Positions 52,653 through 60,965 of a stretch of DNA of 64,000 nt are shown here, in pieces. The translations under genes were made by a program, and so were the position numbers. The DNA is from Petrocella sp024636985 (GTDB taxonomy: Bacteria > Bacillota > Clostridia > Lachnospirales > Vallitaleaceae), in the NCBI GenBank assembly GCA_024636985.1, contig JAGXFY010000079.1:44760-108759 (forward strand), given 5' to 3'. The stretch's first letter is position 1. Every line of letters starts with the position of its first letter. The notes beneath the pieces were generated by a model. The model saw nothing but the letters and a program-made list of their open reading frames with translations, was not told where the DNA came from and ran no database searches.

Positions 52653-53150
52653 CTATATTTTAATCATAATCAGCTCATTTTTTTTGAAGAACTGGGTAAT
52701 CATAGCATCAAAGGCATACTCTAGAGACTTGTCCAAGGTAAATTGGTTATAGTTCACACCAGTGGTAAGTTTAACATGTTGACCGTCAAATAGGATATTC
52801 AAGATGAAGCCTTTAATGGGATGACCGGAAGGGCTTTGGCCATGGCGTCTTAGAATCTCTTCAGTAGCGTCTTGAGATAGGGTTAAGGTAAGCTTCATAC
52901 CGGTGGGTCTTAGACTTTGTTTCAAAACTGTGGCCACCACAGGTTTAATATAGGTCCAGGCAACATATTCATCGATGGATTGAATCTGGGCATCTTCCTT
53001 AGACATGTAACCTGAATTAACAGCCCCGTTAACGGAGAATCGGCACAAGGTATCTAAGTCAAGAGATAAGACCAGGAAATTATCAAAAATATCGGTTTTG
53101 ATGAGTTGGTTCATAAAGGTTTTCGTGTCGTCAGCAATTAATCCAATCAT
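52653..53150 (-). CDS. DUF5721-like protein of unknown function
   Basis: A 165-aa soluble protein that resembles the clostridial DUF5721 family, though I recall that family only moderately well. It has no membrane span and no catalytic motif. The central part (MKLTLTLSQDATEEIL, then GFILNILFDGQHVKLTTGVNYNQFT) is mostly beta strand. GAGAGGAATCAC precedes the ATG. It lies upstream of htpG on the same strand, separated from it by the CIRCE hairpin. Confidence 0.65.
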   Translation of the reverse strand: MIGLIADDTKTFMNQLIKTDIFDNFLVLSLDLDTLCRFSVNGAVNSGYMSKEDAQIQSIDEYVAWTYIKPVVATVLKQSLRPTGMKLTLTLSQDATEEILRRHGQSPSGHPIKGFILNILFDGQHVKLTTGVNYNQFTLDKSLEYAFDAMITQFFKKNELIMIKI

Positions 53151-53242
53151 GTGATTCCTCTCATAAGCTAGAATGATTTTATTATAAGTCTTTGGAAGAA
53201 AAGTTGCAATCCATACCGGAAAATTTGGCCGATTTCTCTTAA

Positions 53243-53271
53243 TTGACAGCCTATAAACCCTCTGTTAAACT
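53243..53271 (+). promoter_or_regulatory. sigma-A promoter of the M18 aminopeptidase gene
   Basis: TTGACA, 17 bp and TAAACT, ending 20 bp before the start codon at 53291. This confirms that the longer reading frame from 53243 is not the real start. Confidence 0.75.
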
Positions 53272-53290
53272 ATCCAATAGGAGGTGTCAT

Positions 53291-54586
53291 ATGCGAGATT
53301 ATAAACATGGATTAATAGATTATATAGAAGCTGCAACCTCACCCATTCAAGCGGTGACTAGAAGTATTAGAACCTTAGAAGAAAATAGCTTTGAAGCGTT
53401 GCTTATGTCAGATAATTGGAAGTTATCCCAAGGTGGAAAGTATTATGTAAGACCTTACCCCAGCATGCTGGTGTGCTTTACCATTGGTACAACGCCGTAT
53501 ATTCAGGAAGGTTTTAGAATCATCACATCACATACTGATTTTCCAAGCTTTAAGATTAAGCCGGATCCGGAGATTACAACCCATGGTTACTTGAAGCTGA
53601 ATACGGAAGTCTATGGCGGACCGATTCTAGATAGTTGGTTCGACCGTCCAATTTCTTTGGCCGGACAAGTAGTGCTAAGATCAGATACAGTGTTTAAGCC
53701 CAAGGTGGTTGAGATCGATTTTAGGGATCCGATTATGGTGATTCCCAGTCTTGCCATTCATTTTAAAAGGCATGATAAAAAGGAAGCAGAGAAAAATCCT
53801 CAAGAAGACTTGTTACCAATCTTAAAAATGGTTGAAGATGAATTTGTTAATAAGGACTATTTGATCAGCGTACTGGCAAAGAAACTGGCCTGTGATGTAA
53901 CGGACATCCTAGATTTTGATCTGTACATGTATGTAACAGAAAAAGGTCAGGTCATTGGCCTTGATCAATCTTTTATATCAGCCCCAAGGATCGATAACTT
54001 GGCTATGGTGTATAGCAGTGTGACGGCCCTTATTGAAAGCAGTCATTATGATGGTATCAGTATGGCAGCTTGTTTTGATAATGAGGAGATTGGAAGTACA
54101 TCCAAACAAGGTGCGGACAGTGACTTGTTGCATCAAATCATAAAACGAATAGGACATAGCCTAAATGGCTCGCCGGAACAAATCTATAGACTGCTGGATC
54201 AATCCTTTATGATATCGGCGGACGGTGCTCATGCTACCCATCCTAATGCGACGACGTCTTGTGATATTACGAACTTCCCTGTTTTGAATAAAGGGATTAC
54301 AATCAAAATCAGTGCCAAACAAAACTATGCCACAGACAGTGTAACTTCCGGTATTTTTCAGCAGTTATGTCATAAGGCAGAAGTGCCGTATCAGAGGTTT
54401 GTCAACCGATCAGACATACCGGGCGGAAAGACCTTAGGGCCTATTGCCACTAAGTATCTACCTATAAAAGCAGTGGATGTTGGGGTGCCAATGTTGGCCA
54501 TGCATGCCACCAGAGAATTGATGGGTGTTAAAGACCTAGAAGACATTATTAAAGTGTTCAAAGTATTTTATGAAAATAAAGCTTGA
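53291..54586 (+). CDS. apeB: M18 family aminopeptidase
   Basis: A cytoplasmic zinc aminopeptidase that removes N-terminal residues, usually acidic or hydrophobic. The 431-aa protein has the metal ligand motifs SHTDFPSFKIKP, YGGPILDSWFDRP, DNEEIGSTSKQGADS and, near the end, KAEVPYQRFVNRSDIPGGKTLGPIA. TAGGAGG eight bases before the ATG supports the start. It is monocistronic. Confidence 0.93.
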   Translation: MRDYKHGLIDYIEAATSPIQAVTRSIRTLEENSFEALLMSDNWKLSQGGKYYVRPYPSMLVCFTIGTTPYIQEGFRIITSHTDFPSFKIKPDPEITTHGYLKLNTEVYGGPILDSWFDRPISLAGQVVLRSDTVFKPKVVEIDFRDPIMVIPSLAIHFKRHDKKEAEKNPQEDLLPILKMVEDEFVNKDYLISVLAKKLACDVTDILDFDLYMYVTEKGQVIGLDQSFISAPRIDNLAMVYSSVTALIESSHYDGISMAACFDNEEIGSTSKQGADSDLLHQIIKRIGHSLNGSPEQIYRLLDQSFMISADGAHATHPNATTSCDITNFPVLNKGITIKISAKQNYATDSVTSGIFQQLCHKAEVPYQRFVNRSDIPGGKTLGPIATKYLPIKAVDVGVPMLAMHATRELMGVKDLEDIIKVFKVFYENKA

Positions 54587-54589
54587 TAT

Positions 54590-54618
54590 TTGGTTTTCAT
54601 ATGCTTTTGTGATATAAT
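54590..54618 (+). promoter_or_regulatory. promoter of degV
   Basis: TTGGTT, 17 bp and TATAAT, with TG one base before the -10 box (extended -10). Confidence 0.7.
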
Positions 54619-54702
54619 ATGTAGTAATAGATACTACATGATGACTGTTTGACATTTCGGTTAATGGTTTTCATATCTTTATGTAAACAAAGGAGAATGC
54701 AT

Positions 54703-55545
54703 ATGAAATATAAAATTGTTGGCGATAGCAGTTGTGACATCACCAAGCAGATGGAAGAAGAGATGAACATAGCAATAGCACCCTTAACTTTTACTCTGGA
54801 TGGTGTAGAGTATGTCGATGATGATAACTTGGATCTTGAGAATTACCTTAGGAAAATAGATCAAAGCAGCAGTGTTCCTAAAAGTGCTTGTCCATCGATT
54901 CAGGATTATTTGGATCATTTTGAAGGGGATCATGAATGGGTATTTGGTGTAACCCTATCTTCTGAACTGAGTGGCAGTTACAACAGCGCCATGAATGCCA
55001 AGACGATGTACCTTGAAAAATACCCAGATAAGAAAGTGCATATATTCAATTCGAGAGGCGCTTCTACGATGGAAGTTCTGATTGCCCTAAAAGTCCATGA
55101 ACTGGTAGAGGCAGAGGAAAAGTCATTCGAAGAGATTGTAGATTATGTTGAAGCATACATTGATGAAGCTAAGGTACTTTTTGTACTGGATAAGATTGAC
55201 ACTTTGGAGAAAAATGGACGTATGAGTTCTATGAAAGCCAAAATCGTCAGAGCGCTTAATCTTAAGTTGATTCTAAAAGCAACGCCGGAAGGTGCCATTG
55301 ACATGGTGGACAAAGCCAGAGGCACGAAAAAAGCCCTTGCAAAGATGGTAAACAGCATGCCAAAAGTGGGCACGGTATCAAAAGACAAAATACTAGCCAT
55401 ATCCCATTGCAATGCTCTAGAGCGTGCAGAGTATGTTAAGCAACTGGCCAGTGAATCTTATGATTTTAAAGATATCATCATCTTGAAGATGCGTGGTCTT
55501 AGTTCTACTTATGCGAATGAAGGCGGTATTATCATATCTTTTTAA
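54703..55545 (+). CDS. DegV family fatty-acid-binding protein
   Basis: A 280-aa DegV-fold protein. The N-terminus is VGDSSCDIT, and the lipid-binding signatures are TLSSELSGSYNSA, FNSRGASTMEVL and LDTLEKNGRMSSMKAK-like (KIDTLEKNGRMSS). Such proteins present fatty acids to the FakA kinase; several paralogues per genome are usual. AAAGGAG lies before the ATG at 54703, and an upstream frame from 54649 begins downstream of the promoter but without a ribosome site. Confidence 0.92.
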   Translation: MKYKIVGDSSCDITKQMEEEMNIAIAPLTFTLDGVEYVDDDNLDLENYLRKIDQSSSVPKSACPSIQDYLDHFEGDHEWVFGVTLSSELSGSYNSAMNAKTMYLEKYPDKKVHIFNSRGASTMEVLIALKVHELVEAEEKSFEEIVDYVEAYIDEAKVLFVLDKIDTLEKNGRMSSMKAKIVRALNLKLILKATPEGAIDMVDKARGTKKALAKMVNSMPKVGTVSKDKILAISHCNALERAEYVKQLASESYDFKDIIILKMRGLSSTYANEGGIIISF

Positions 55546-55594
55546 AATAGTTGAACATCAAAACTAAGTTTTTAAATACTATAGCTTGTAATAT

Positions 55595-55629
55595 AAGAAA
55601 TCCCAAGGCAGGTCGCCTTGGGATTTCTT
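55595..55629. terminator. terminator between degV and the chemoreceptor gene
   Basis: A perfect 15-bp stem AAGAAATCCCAAGGC with its complement and a 5-nt loop. The T-rich part lies inside the stem. It is placed between convergent genes and adjoins repeat copy E. Confidence 0.85.
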
Positions 55630-55755
55630 GTTCTCTAGGAAAGACAATGCCATATTAATGCGTTGAAGCATCGCATTAACTATCAAGGTCCTTTCCTATC
55701 GAACCGTTCAGAAATATGAGCAGAGCTCATAACGAAGCGAAGCTTCTTTTCTTGA
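55629..55755 (+). repeat. structured intergenic repeat, copy E
   Basis: P1 TAGGAAAG/CTTTCCTA (55636-55698), P2 TTAATGCG/CGCATTAA (55655-55679) with loop TTGAAGCAT, the linker GAACCGTTCAGAAA, P3 TATGAGC-AGA-GCTCATA (55715-55731), P4 GAAGC-GAA-GCTTC (55734-55746), then TTTTCTT. This is the most regular copy. Confidence 0.88.
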
Positions 55756-55782
55756 TTTTATGGGAGGTAATAAATCCAAAAG

Positions 55783-57252
55783 TTATACTTGTATGGCCAG
55801 GTCGGCACCAAGAACACCTACGATTTCCGAGTTGTCGTAAATGGGGAGGCTGACGGTCAGACAAGGGCTTTTGGTAATGGCTGAGATATAAACATCGGAT
55901 ATATGAACAAGACCTTTCATACTTTCTTTAAACCAAGGACGGATATTGGCACTTTTGATTCCGGCTGGCGGGTTGGAATAGATAAAGCTGCCATTGCTTC
56001 GGTTGCTCCAAAGTGCTTCTATCTGAGGGAGTTCATGGATGGTATTATCCAAGATCTCTTGATGGGTTTGTTTTTGGTCCATGGTAAGGGTTTTATGGTT
56101 TTGTAGAATGTCTTTTAGATGCATGATTAAATCTTCGCTTTGTTTTTCAATCTGTACTTTTTTCTGACTTAACATATCCACATCAATCTTATCCGTTAGG
56201 GCATGTAGACTTTTTGAGGCGTCGCCTAGGCTGACTTCCATTTCTTGAATCTCATCAAGCTTTGCATATTGGCTTTCGATGTGGTCATGGAGATGACCGA
56301 TACCACTCGATACATCTCTAGAGACTTGACTGGCTCTTGCAATGGTAACAGAGAAATTATCGGTGACCACCAAGTTCTCTTCAATGCTTGTCGACATGTC
56401 CTTTACCTTTTGATCTAAGCGGTCAAAGGAAGCATCCACTACCTTAAGACCGTTTTCTATGCTGATGGTTTTTTCGACAGCCTTTGAGACATTGCTATTG
56501 GTTTGATTCGATTGTTCAATGACTGTATCAATGGAATTGTCAATGTTGGACATGATATTTGAGATCTCGGAGATGGATTCGGAGCTGTTAGTAGCTAAGG
56601 TGCGTATCTCGGTAGCAACAACACCAAAGCCTTTACCGGCTTCACCGGCTCTGGCAGATTCAATGGATGCATTAAGGGCCAGAAGTTGGGTTTGCTTATA
56701 GAATGTTTTTACGGATTCAAGAATCTCCGTGATTTTTCGTGTATCATCGTATAAGGTGTGGATAGAGGATGAAGAAGCGGTCGCAGCTGTGGAAATATCA
56801 TCAATTAAAGTGATAATATCCAAGATAGAGGCCATTTGATTTTTTAGAACATCTTTGGAAGCTTGGCTGGAATCTCTAAGTTCAGTGGTAATGGCTTCTA
56901 GATGTTTGGTGTTGGCCAATATTTTTTCAGACATAAGCACGGTTTCATTAACCACTTGGTCATGTAATTGGTTGGTTGTTTTTAGATTGTCTGAAGTAGT
57001 ATAGAGCGCTTTTGTGATGTTTTTTTGATCTTCAAGCAATATCTCAATGGAAGCGGTGGAAGCATCAATCTGAGCGGAGACAACCTGCATTTCGAAAACA
57101 TGGGAACGTACCTGTTTTTGTAGAAGTCCGATACTCTTTGCCACCAGATCAACTTTTTTGTTATAAGTATTGGCCCCGATGTCGTGAAGTAAGGCGCCTT
57201 CGGATATGTTTTTTGCCTCAAGGATGAGGTGCTTCATTGTCTTTTTACCCAT
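55783..57252 (-). CDS. soluble methyl-accepting chemotaxis protein with C-terminal sensor domain
   Basis: A 489-aa chemoreceptor with no membrane segment. The first ~340 residues are coiled coil with the conserved signalling tip LALNASIESARAGEAGKGF (~190-210). The last ~110 residues (from about IEALWSNRSNGSFIYSNPPAG to GVLGADLAIQV) look like a single Cache domain. The usual order is sensor first, so this order is reversed and the sensor must be cytoplasmic. AGGAG precedes the start. No other chemotaxis gene is nearby. Confidence 0.88.
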   Translation of the reverse strand: MGKKTMKHLILEAKNISEGALLHDIGANTYNKKVDLVAKSIGLLQKQVRSHVFEMQVVSAQIDASTASIEILLEDQKNITKALYTTSDNLKTTNQLHDQVVNETVLMSEKILANTKHLEAITTELRDSSQASKDVLKNQMASILDIITLIDDISTAATASSSSIHTLYDDTRKITEILESVKTFYKQTQLLALNASIESARAGEAGKGFGVVATEIRTLATNSSESISEISNIMSNIDNSIDTVIEQSNQTNSNVSKAVEKTISIENGLKVVDASFDRLDQKVKDMSTSIEENLVVTDNFSVTIARASQVSRDVSSGIGHLHDHIESQYAKLDEIQEMEVSLGDASKSLHALTDKIDVDMLSQKKVQIEKQSEDLIMHLKDILQNHKTLTMDQKQTHQEILDNTIHELPQIEALWSNRSNGSFIYSNPPAGIKSANIRPWFKESMKGLVHISDVYISAITKSPCLTVSLPIYDNSEIVGVLGADLAIQV

Positions 57253-57493
57253 AATAACACTCCTTCTGTTTAGATTTAGGTTGGTACTGATTTTTATAGG
57301 AAAGATTGGAACAAAATTTTGTATAGAAAAGATTAAGGCGACAATAGGAAATTCTCAGAGTAGAACAAAAAAAAGACCGGCACACAGAAAAGTGTACAGG
57401 CCCCATTGCCAATAATGGTTTATTTTACAGGATAATCAAAAAATTGTCAATCTCAATAAATAAGGATTGCAATCTATGCATGAGGTTGTTACA

Positions 57494-57820
57494 ATGAATC
57501 AAAAAAAGAAAGAGGACCGTCATGATATTCAGATTTTACTATATATAGGTGTTCTTAGCATAGGCATGTTGATTGGTATCTATAACATGGCTCATCCCAA
57601 GCTTGACCAAGCACTAGGGAAACTTCAGATCTTAACTTTAATAGGCCTATTATTTGTGATGGGCATTCGTCTAGGCGCAGATAAAATGGTGGTGTCTTCC
57701 TTGTCGACCATAGGTTTTCAGGCATTTGTGTTGGCTTTTGGCTCTATTGCCTTTAGTGTTCTCTTTGTTTTCTTAGGACGTCAAATATTGAAGTTAGACA
57801 GAAGGGGGCGCGTGAAATGA
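57494..57820 (+). CDS. LysO-type transporter, N-terminal part (DUF340)
   Basis: A 108-aa membrane protein with three hydrophobic segments, equivalent to the first third of LysO (YbjE), the E. coli lysine exporter. GKLQILTLIGLLFVMGIRLGADK is typical. It overlaps the next gene by 4 bp (ATGA), so two coupled polypeptides probably form one transporter. The ATG at 57494 is preceded by GAGG; an earlier in-frame ATG at 57467 lacks a ribosome site. Confidence 0.8.
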   Translation: MNQKKKEDRHDIQILLYIGVLSIGMLIGIYNMAHPKLDQALGKLQILTLIGLLFVMGIRLGADKMVVSSLSTIGFQAFVLAFGSIAFSVLFVFLGRQILKLDRRGRVK

Positions 57821-58410
57821 CTTGGATTATAATGTTGTCGGTCATCATCGGTGCATTGACAGGGTATCTGTTCTTCCCCAGTCAGTGGTACGACTCGACA
57901 GGACTGGTTATTGATATTGGTTTATGTCTCTTGCTTCTTTTTGTGGGTATGGACATAGGGAAACAAAAAAATACGCTGGCAGAGATCAAGAAAATCGGTT
58001 TTAACATATTAGCGGTGCCGCTCATGATTGGCCTAGGAAGCATCTTTGGTGCTTTGGTTTTCGGACATTTTGTAGGCCTTAACTACAATGAATCCGGTGC
58101 TATCGGAGCCGGCTTTGGATGGTATACTTTGTCGGCTATTATGCTGGTGGATTATTCATCTGAAATCTCAGCATTGGCGTTTCTGACCAATGTTATACGA
58201 GAAGTTATGGCAATCTTAATGTTACCTCTAATAGCCAAATACATCGGTCACTATGAAGCGGTGGCACCATGTGGGGCAACAGCTATGGATACAACCTTAC
58301 CGATTATAGCAAGATATACGACACCAAAGGTTGCCATTGTGGGCTTTGTATCCGGCGTGGTACTGTCTTCCTTGGTACCTTTATTGGTGCCAATTATAAT
58401 CAACTTATAG
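57817..58410 (+). CDS. LysO-type transporter, C-terminal part
   Basis: A 197-aa membrane protein with about six helices, matching the rest of LysO: DIGLCLLLLFVGMDIG, GAIGAGFGWYTLSAIML and APCGATAMDTTLPII. Lysine or another basic amino acid is the likely substrate, by family. It is translationally coupled to the preceding gene. The following 280 bp contain only the promoter of the PHP gene; I see no strong terminator. Confidence 0.85.
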   Translation: MTWIIMLSVIIGALTGYLFFPSQWYDSTGLVIDIGLCLLLLFVGMDIGKQKNTLAEIKKIGFNILAVPLMIGLGSIFGALVFGHFVGLNYNESGAIGAGFGWYTLSAIMLVDYSSEISALAFLTNVIREVMAILMLPLIAKYIGHYEAVAPCGATAMDTTLPIIARYTTPKVAIVGFVSGVVLSSLVPLLVPIIINL

Positions 58411-58609
58411 AACTCATAAAACAAGATGCATGTACGATTGACTGAATATCGTAGTGTGTCTTTTTTTAAAAGTTTCATAGAGTGATATATCATTAGAAAA
58501 AATTTCACATAGTCAGGTAGGGGATTAACGAAGTTTGGCCGAAATAAATGCAAGATAGAAGTTTAAAGAAAAAAAGTATTATTTTTCCATTAAATTTTCA
58601 CAGTTTAAC

Positions 58610-58638
58610 TTAACAAAGTAACCTATGTATGATACAAT
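58610..58638 (+). promoter_or_regulatory. sigma-A promoter of the PHP gene
   Basis: TTAACA, 17 bp and TACAAT, about 54 bp before the start codon. Confidence 0.72.
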
Positions 58639-58691
58639 GAGCACGCTTAAAACTTATTCACTTTTATATACACATTCACCATGGAGGCGTT

Positions 58692-59402
58692 ATGTATAAA
58701 CTGGATTTACATACTCATACAGTAGCAAGTGGTCATGCCTACAGTACATTACTTGAAAATGTCCAATATGGTCGTGAAAAAGGCATGGAACTCATAGGGG
58801 TATCGGATCACGCACCAGGTATGCCCGGTAGCACATATATTTTTTATTTTCAAAATATGAAACAAGTACCTGAGGAAATCATGGGCGTTCGTATTCTAAA
58901 AGGTGTAGAAGCCAATATTATCAATCTCAGTGGGAGCATTGATATGACGGATGACAACCTGTCTATGCTGGACTATACCATTGCAAGTCTGCATCCCCCT
59001 TGTATAACTTCTGGGAGTCGACAGGAAAACACAAAGATGTTGATTAAAGTCATGGAAAACCCATATGTGAACATCATTGGTCATCCGGATGACAGCAGAT
59101 ATCCTTTGGATTATGAGGAACTGGTGAAAGCGGCTAAGTATAACGATGTTCTGCTTGAGGTGAACAACAGTTCCATTAACCCCAACGGCTTTAGATCTGA
59201 TACGCGTAAGAATATCACAAAAATGTTAGAACTGTGTGCCAAAGCAGATATAGAGATTATCTGTGGTTCTGACGCTCATATTGCTTTTGATGTGGGTCGG
59301 TTTGATTATTGCGATGCTTTGATCAGAGAGATTGGATTCCCTGAGAAATTGGTAATCAACCATTCGGTCGAAGCCTTTATGAGGAAAATCAATGCATCCT
59401 AA
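58692..59402 (+). CDS. PHP domain phosphatase (YcdX-like)
   Basis: A 236-aa protein with the PHP metal-site motifs DLHTHTVASGHAYST, GVSDHAPGMPGS, GVEANI, IGHPDDSRYP, LEVNNSS and GSDAHIAFDVG, in the order of the YcdX family of trinuclear-metal phosphatases. The substrate is not known. ATGGAGG precedes the start. It is alone in its unit. Confidence 0.92.
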   Translation: MYKLDLHTHTVASGHAYSTLLENVQYGREKGMELIGVSDHAPGMPGSTYIFYFQNMKQVPEEIMGVRILKGVEANIINLSGSIDMTDDNLSMLDYTIASLHPPCITSGSRQENTKMLIKVMENPYVNIIGHPDDSRYPLDYEELVKAAKYNDVLLEVNNSSINPNGFRSDTRKNITKMLELCAKADIEIICGSDAHIAFDVGRFDYCDALIREIGFPEKLVINHSVEAFMRKINAS

Positions 59403-59482
59403 GAAAAGTATGAATATTAGCTGTCATTTATGCTTAAAAACCAGAAAAATGGTTAGATTGTCATAATAGTAGGAAATAATTC

Positions 59483-59511
59483 TTTACGCTAATAGTTTAT
59501 CGTGGTAAAAT
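59483..59511 (+). promoter_or_regulatory. sigma-A promoter of the YerC gene
   Basis: TTTACG, 17 bp and TAAAAT, about 36 bp before the start codon. Confidence 0.65.
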
Positions 59512-59547
59512 CTAATTGAGGCGATTATATAATAAAGGAGAACTTAA

Positions 59548-59838
59548 ATGAGTAAAAACATAAAATCGGCAGAAGTGGATAGACTTTTCGAAGCCATCTT
59601 AAGTTTAAAAGATCCGAAAGAATGTTATGCTTTTTTTGAAGATATTTGCACCGTTAATGAGTTACATTCTTTGGCACAGAGACTACAAGTTGCTAAGATG
59701 CTTAGAGATCACAATACTTATCTGGAGATTGCAGAAAAGACTGGGGCATCTACAGCCACCATATCAAGGGTAAACCGTTCCCTGAATTATGGAAATGACG
59801 GTTATGATATGGTATTTGAAAGAGTCAAAAACGGATAG
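59548..59838 (+). CDS. YerC/YecD family TrpR-related protein
   Basis: A 96-aa all-helical protein. Its C-terminal half has a TrpR-like helix-turn-helix (ELHSLAQRLQVAKMLRDH, then YLEIAEKTGASTATISRVNRSL). It belongs to the YerC/YecD family found next to pcrA in Bacillus; here pcrA is also close, about 1.1 kb downstream. DNA binding is likely and the target is unknown. AAAGGAG precedes the start. Confidence 0.9.
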   Translation: MSKNIKSAEVDRLFEAILSLKDPKECYAFFEDICTVNELHSLAQRLQVAKMLRDHNTYLEIAEKTGASTATISRVNRSLNYGNDGYDMVFERVKNG

Positions 59839-59890
59839 AAAGCTAAAAGAATACAAGAGCTAAATGAATATAAATGAAAATAAAATAATT

Positions 59891-59938
59891 ATAAGAGGTT
59901 GTACCCGACGGTATAACCTCTTATATCTTGTTTTTTCC
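59891..59938 (+). terminator. terminator after the YerC gene
   Basis: A 14-bp stem ATAAGAGGTTGTAC/GTATAACCTCTTAT (one G-U pair), followed by TCTTGTTTTTT. It lies between convergent genes. Confidence 0.85.
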
Positions 59939-59992
59939 ATATTATATTTTTGTATGCTACTTAGTTTGATAGTTGGCAATAGGGGTTCTGGT

Positions 59993-60691
59993 TTAAGAGA
60001 TCGGTTTCTTAGGTGTTTTCTTCCTGACTTCAGGGCGTCCGGCTTCTGGCTTTTTAGGTCTTGGTGCTTTAGGTTTTTGCCCTGTTTCTTTAGAAGGATG
60101 TTTGGTTAAGTAGTTATCAATCAACTGAGTGGCCATATGTTTTTGTGCCGTTGCCTGAATGGTTAAGAGATAAGCCGTTGTAAATATGGATAGCTTTTCT
60201 CGTTCAGCATCACTAAACTCCGGAAACAAATCTTTTCCGACTTTGACCGTATGATTGACTTGATTGGCAAGACTGTCAAAATGCATGGTCTGAGTCTCCA
60301 TGATTCTGTCAAGAAAGGCTTCCATAGACAGTGGCGACTTATCCTTCATAACAATATCTTTGACAGGGTCCAGCAACTTTTTAATATCTGGTATGGATAG
60401 AATATTCTTAAAATAATAGATGAATAGTAGTAAAATCAAGTGATCATGACCGTATTTCTTCTTGGCTGTCGGTGGCAGAATATCACATTTGCTATAGTTG
60501 TTGATCATGGTCTTGGTAAGGATTTTTTCTTCTTCTGTACGCTTAAAAAGACCAAGATGATCATCCATAAAGGTTGTAACCTGGTCCATGTAAAGTTCTA
60601 TATTAGGTATGTCCTTAGCATGAACATATTTTCTGGATTTTATAAATACTAAAAGGTCCTCTATAAATTTATCATAAGATTTTTTACTCAT
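59993..60691 (-). CDS. DUF1836 domain protein
   Basis: A 232-aa protein of the clostridial DUF1836 family, which has a MerR-like helix-turn-helix flavour (MINNYSKCDILPPTAKKKYGHDHLILLLFIYYFKNILSI). The function is unknown. The last 35 residues form a basic Pro/Lys-rich tail (KPKAPRPKKPEAGRP), probably disordered and able to bind nucleic acid. GAGGCGGTG precedes the start. Confidence 0.8.
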   Translation of the reverse strand: MSKKSYDKFIEDLLVFIKSRKYVHAKDIPNIELYMDQVTTFMDDHLGLFKRTEEEKILTKTMINNYSKCDILPPTAKKKYGHDHLILLLFIYYFKNILSIPDIKKLLDPVKDIVMKDKSPLSMEAFLDRIMETQTMHFDSLANQVNHTVKVGKDLFPEFSDAEREKLSIFTTAYLLTIQATAQKHMATQLIDNYLTKHPSKETGQKPKAPRPKKPEAGRPEVRKKTPKKPIS

Positions 60692-60965
60692 ATTAACACC
60701 GCCTCAAGAATATTATATAGTAATCAATACTATATGGCAAGCATAATGAAAGTAAGAACGGATTAAGAAACAGACACAAATCCAGAAATAGATTTGATAC
60801 ATATAGAGAAACAGATATATTGACTAATATATGACAAATATCCAAAAAGACATGGAAAAAAAGCCGGAAATATGCTATGATAAACGGGTTGAAAATAAGC
60901 ACATCTGTTCTTATTTTCAATATTTTTTATAGAAATAAATAATAATAAAAAGATAGGTGACTGTG

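Noticed and set aside
57494..58410. Frameshifted pseudogene of a LysO transporter
   Set aside because: Both halves have ribosome sites or a clean ATGA coupling and intact membrane segments, so two functional chains are more likely.
59864..60109. 81-codon plus-strand frame after the YerC gene
   Set aside because: It contains the terminator hairpin at 59891 and then the antisense of the DUF1836 tail.
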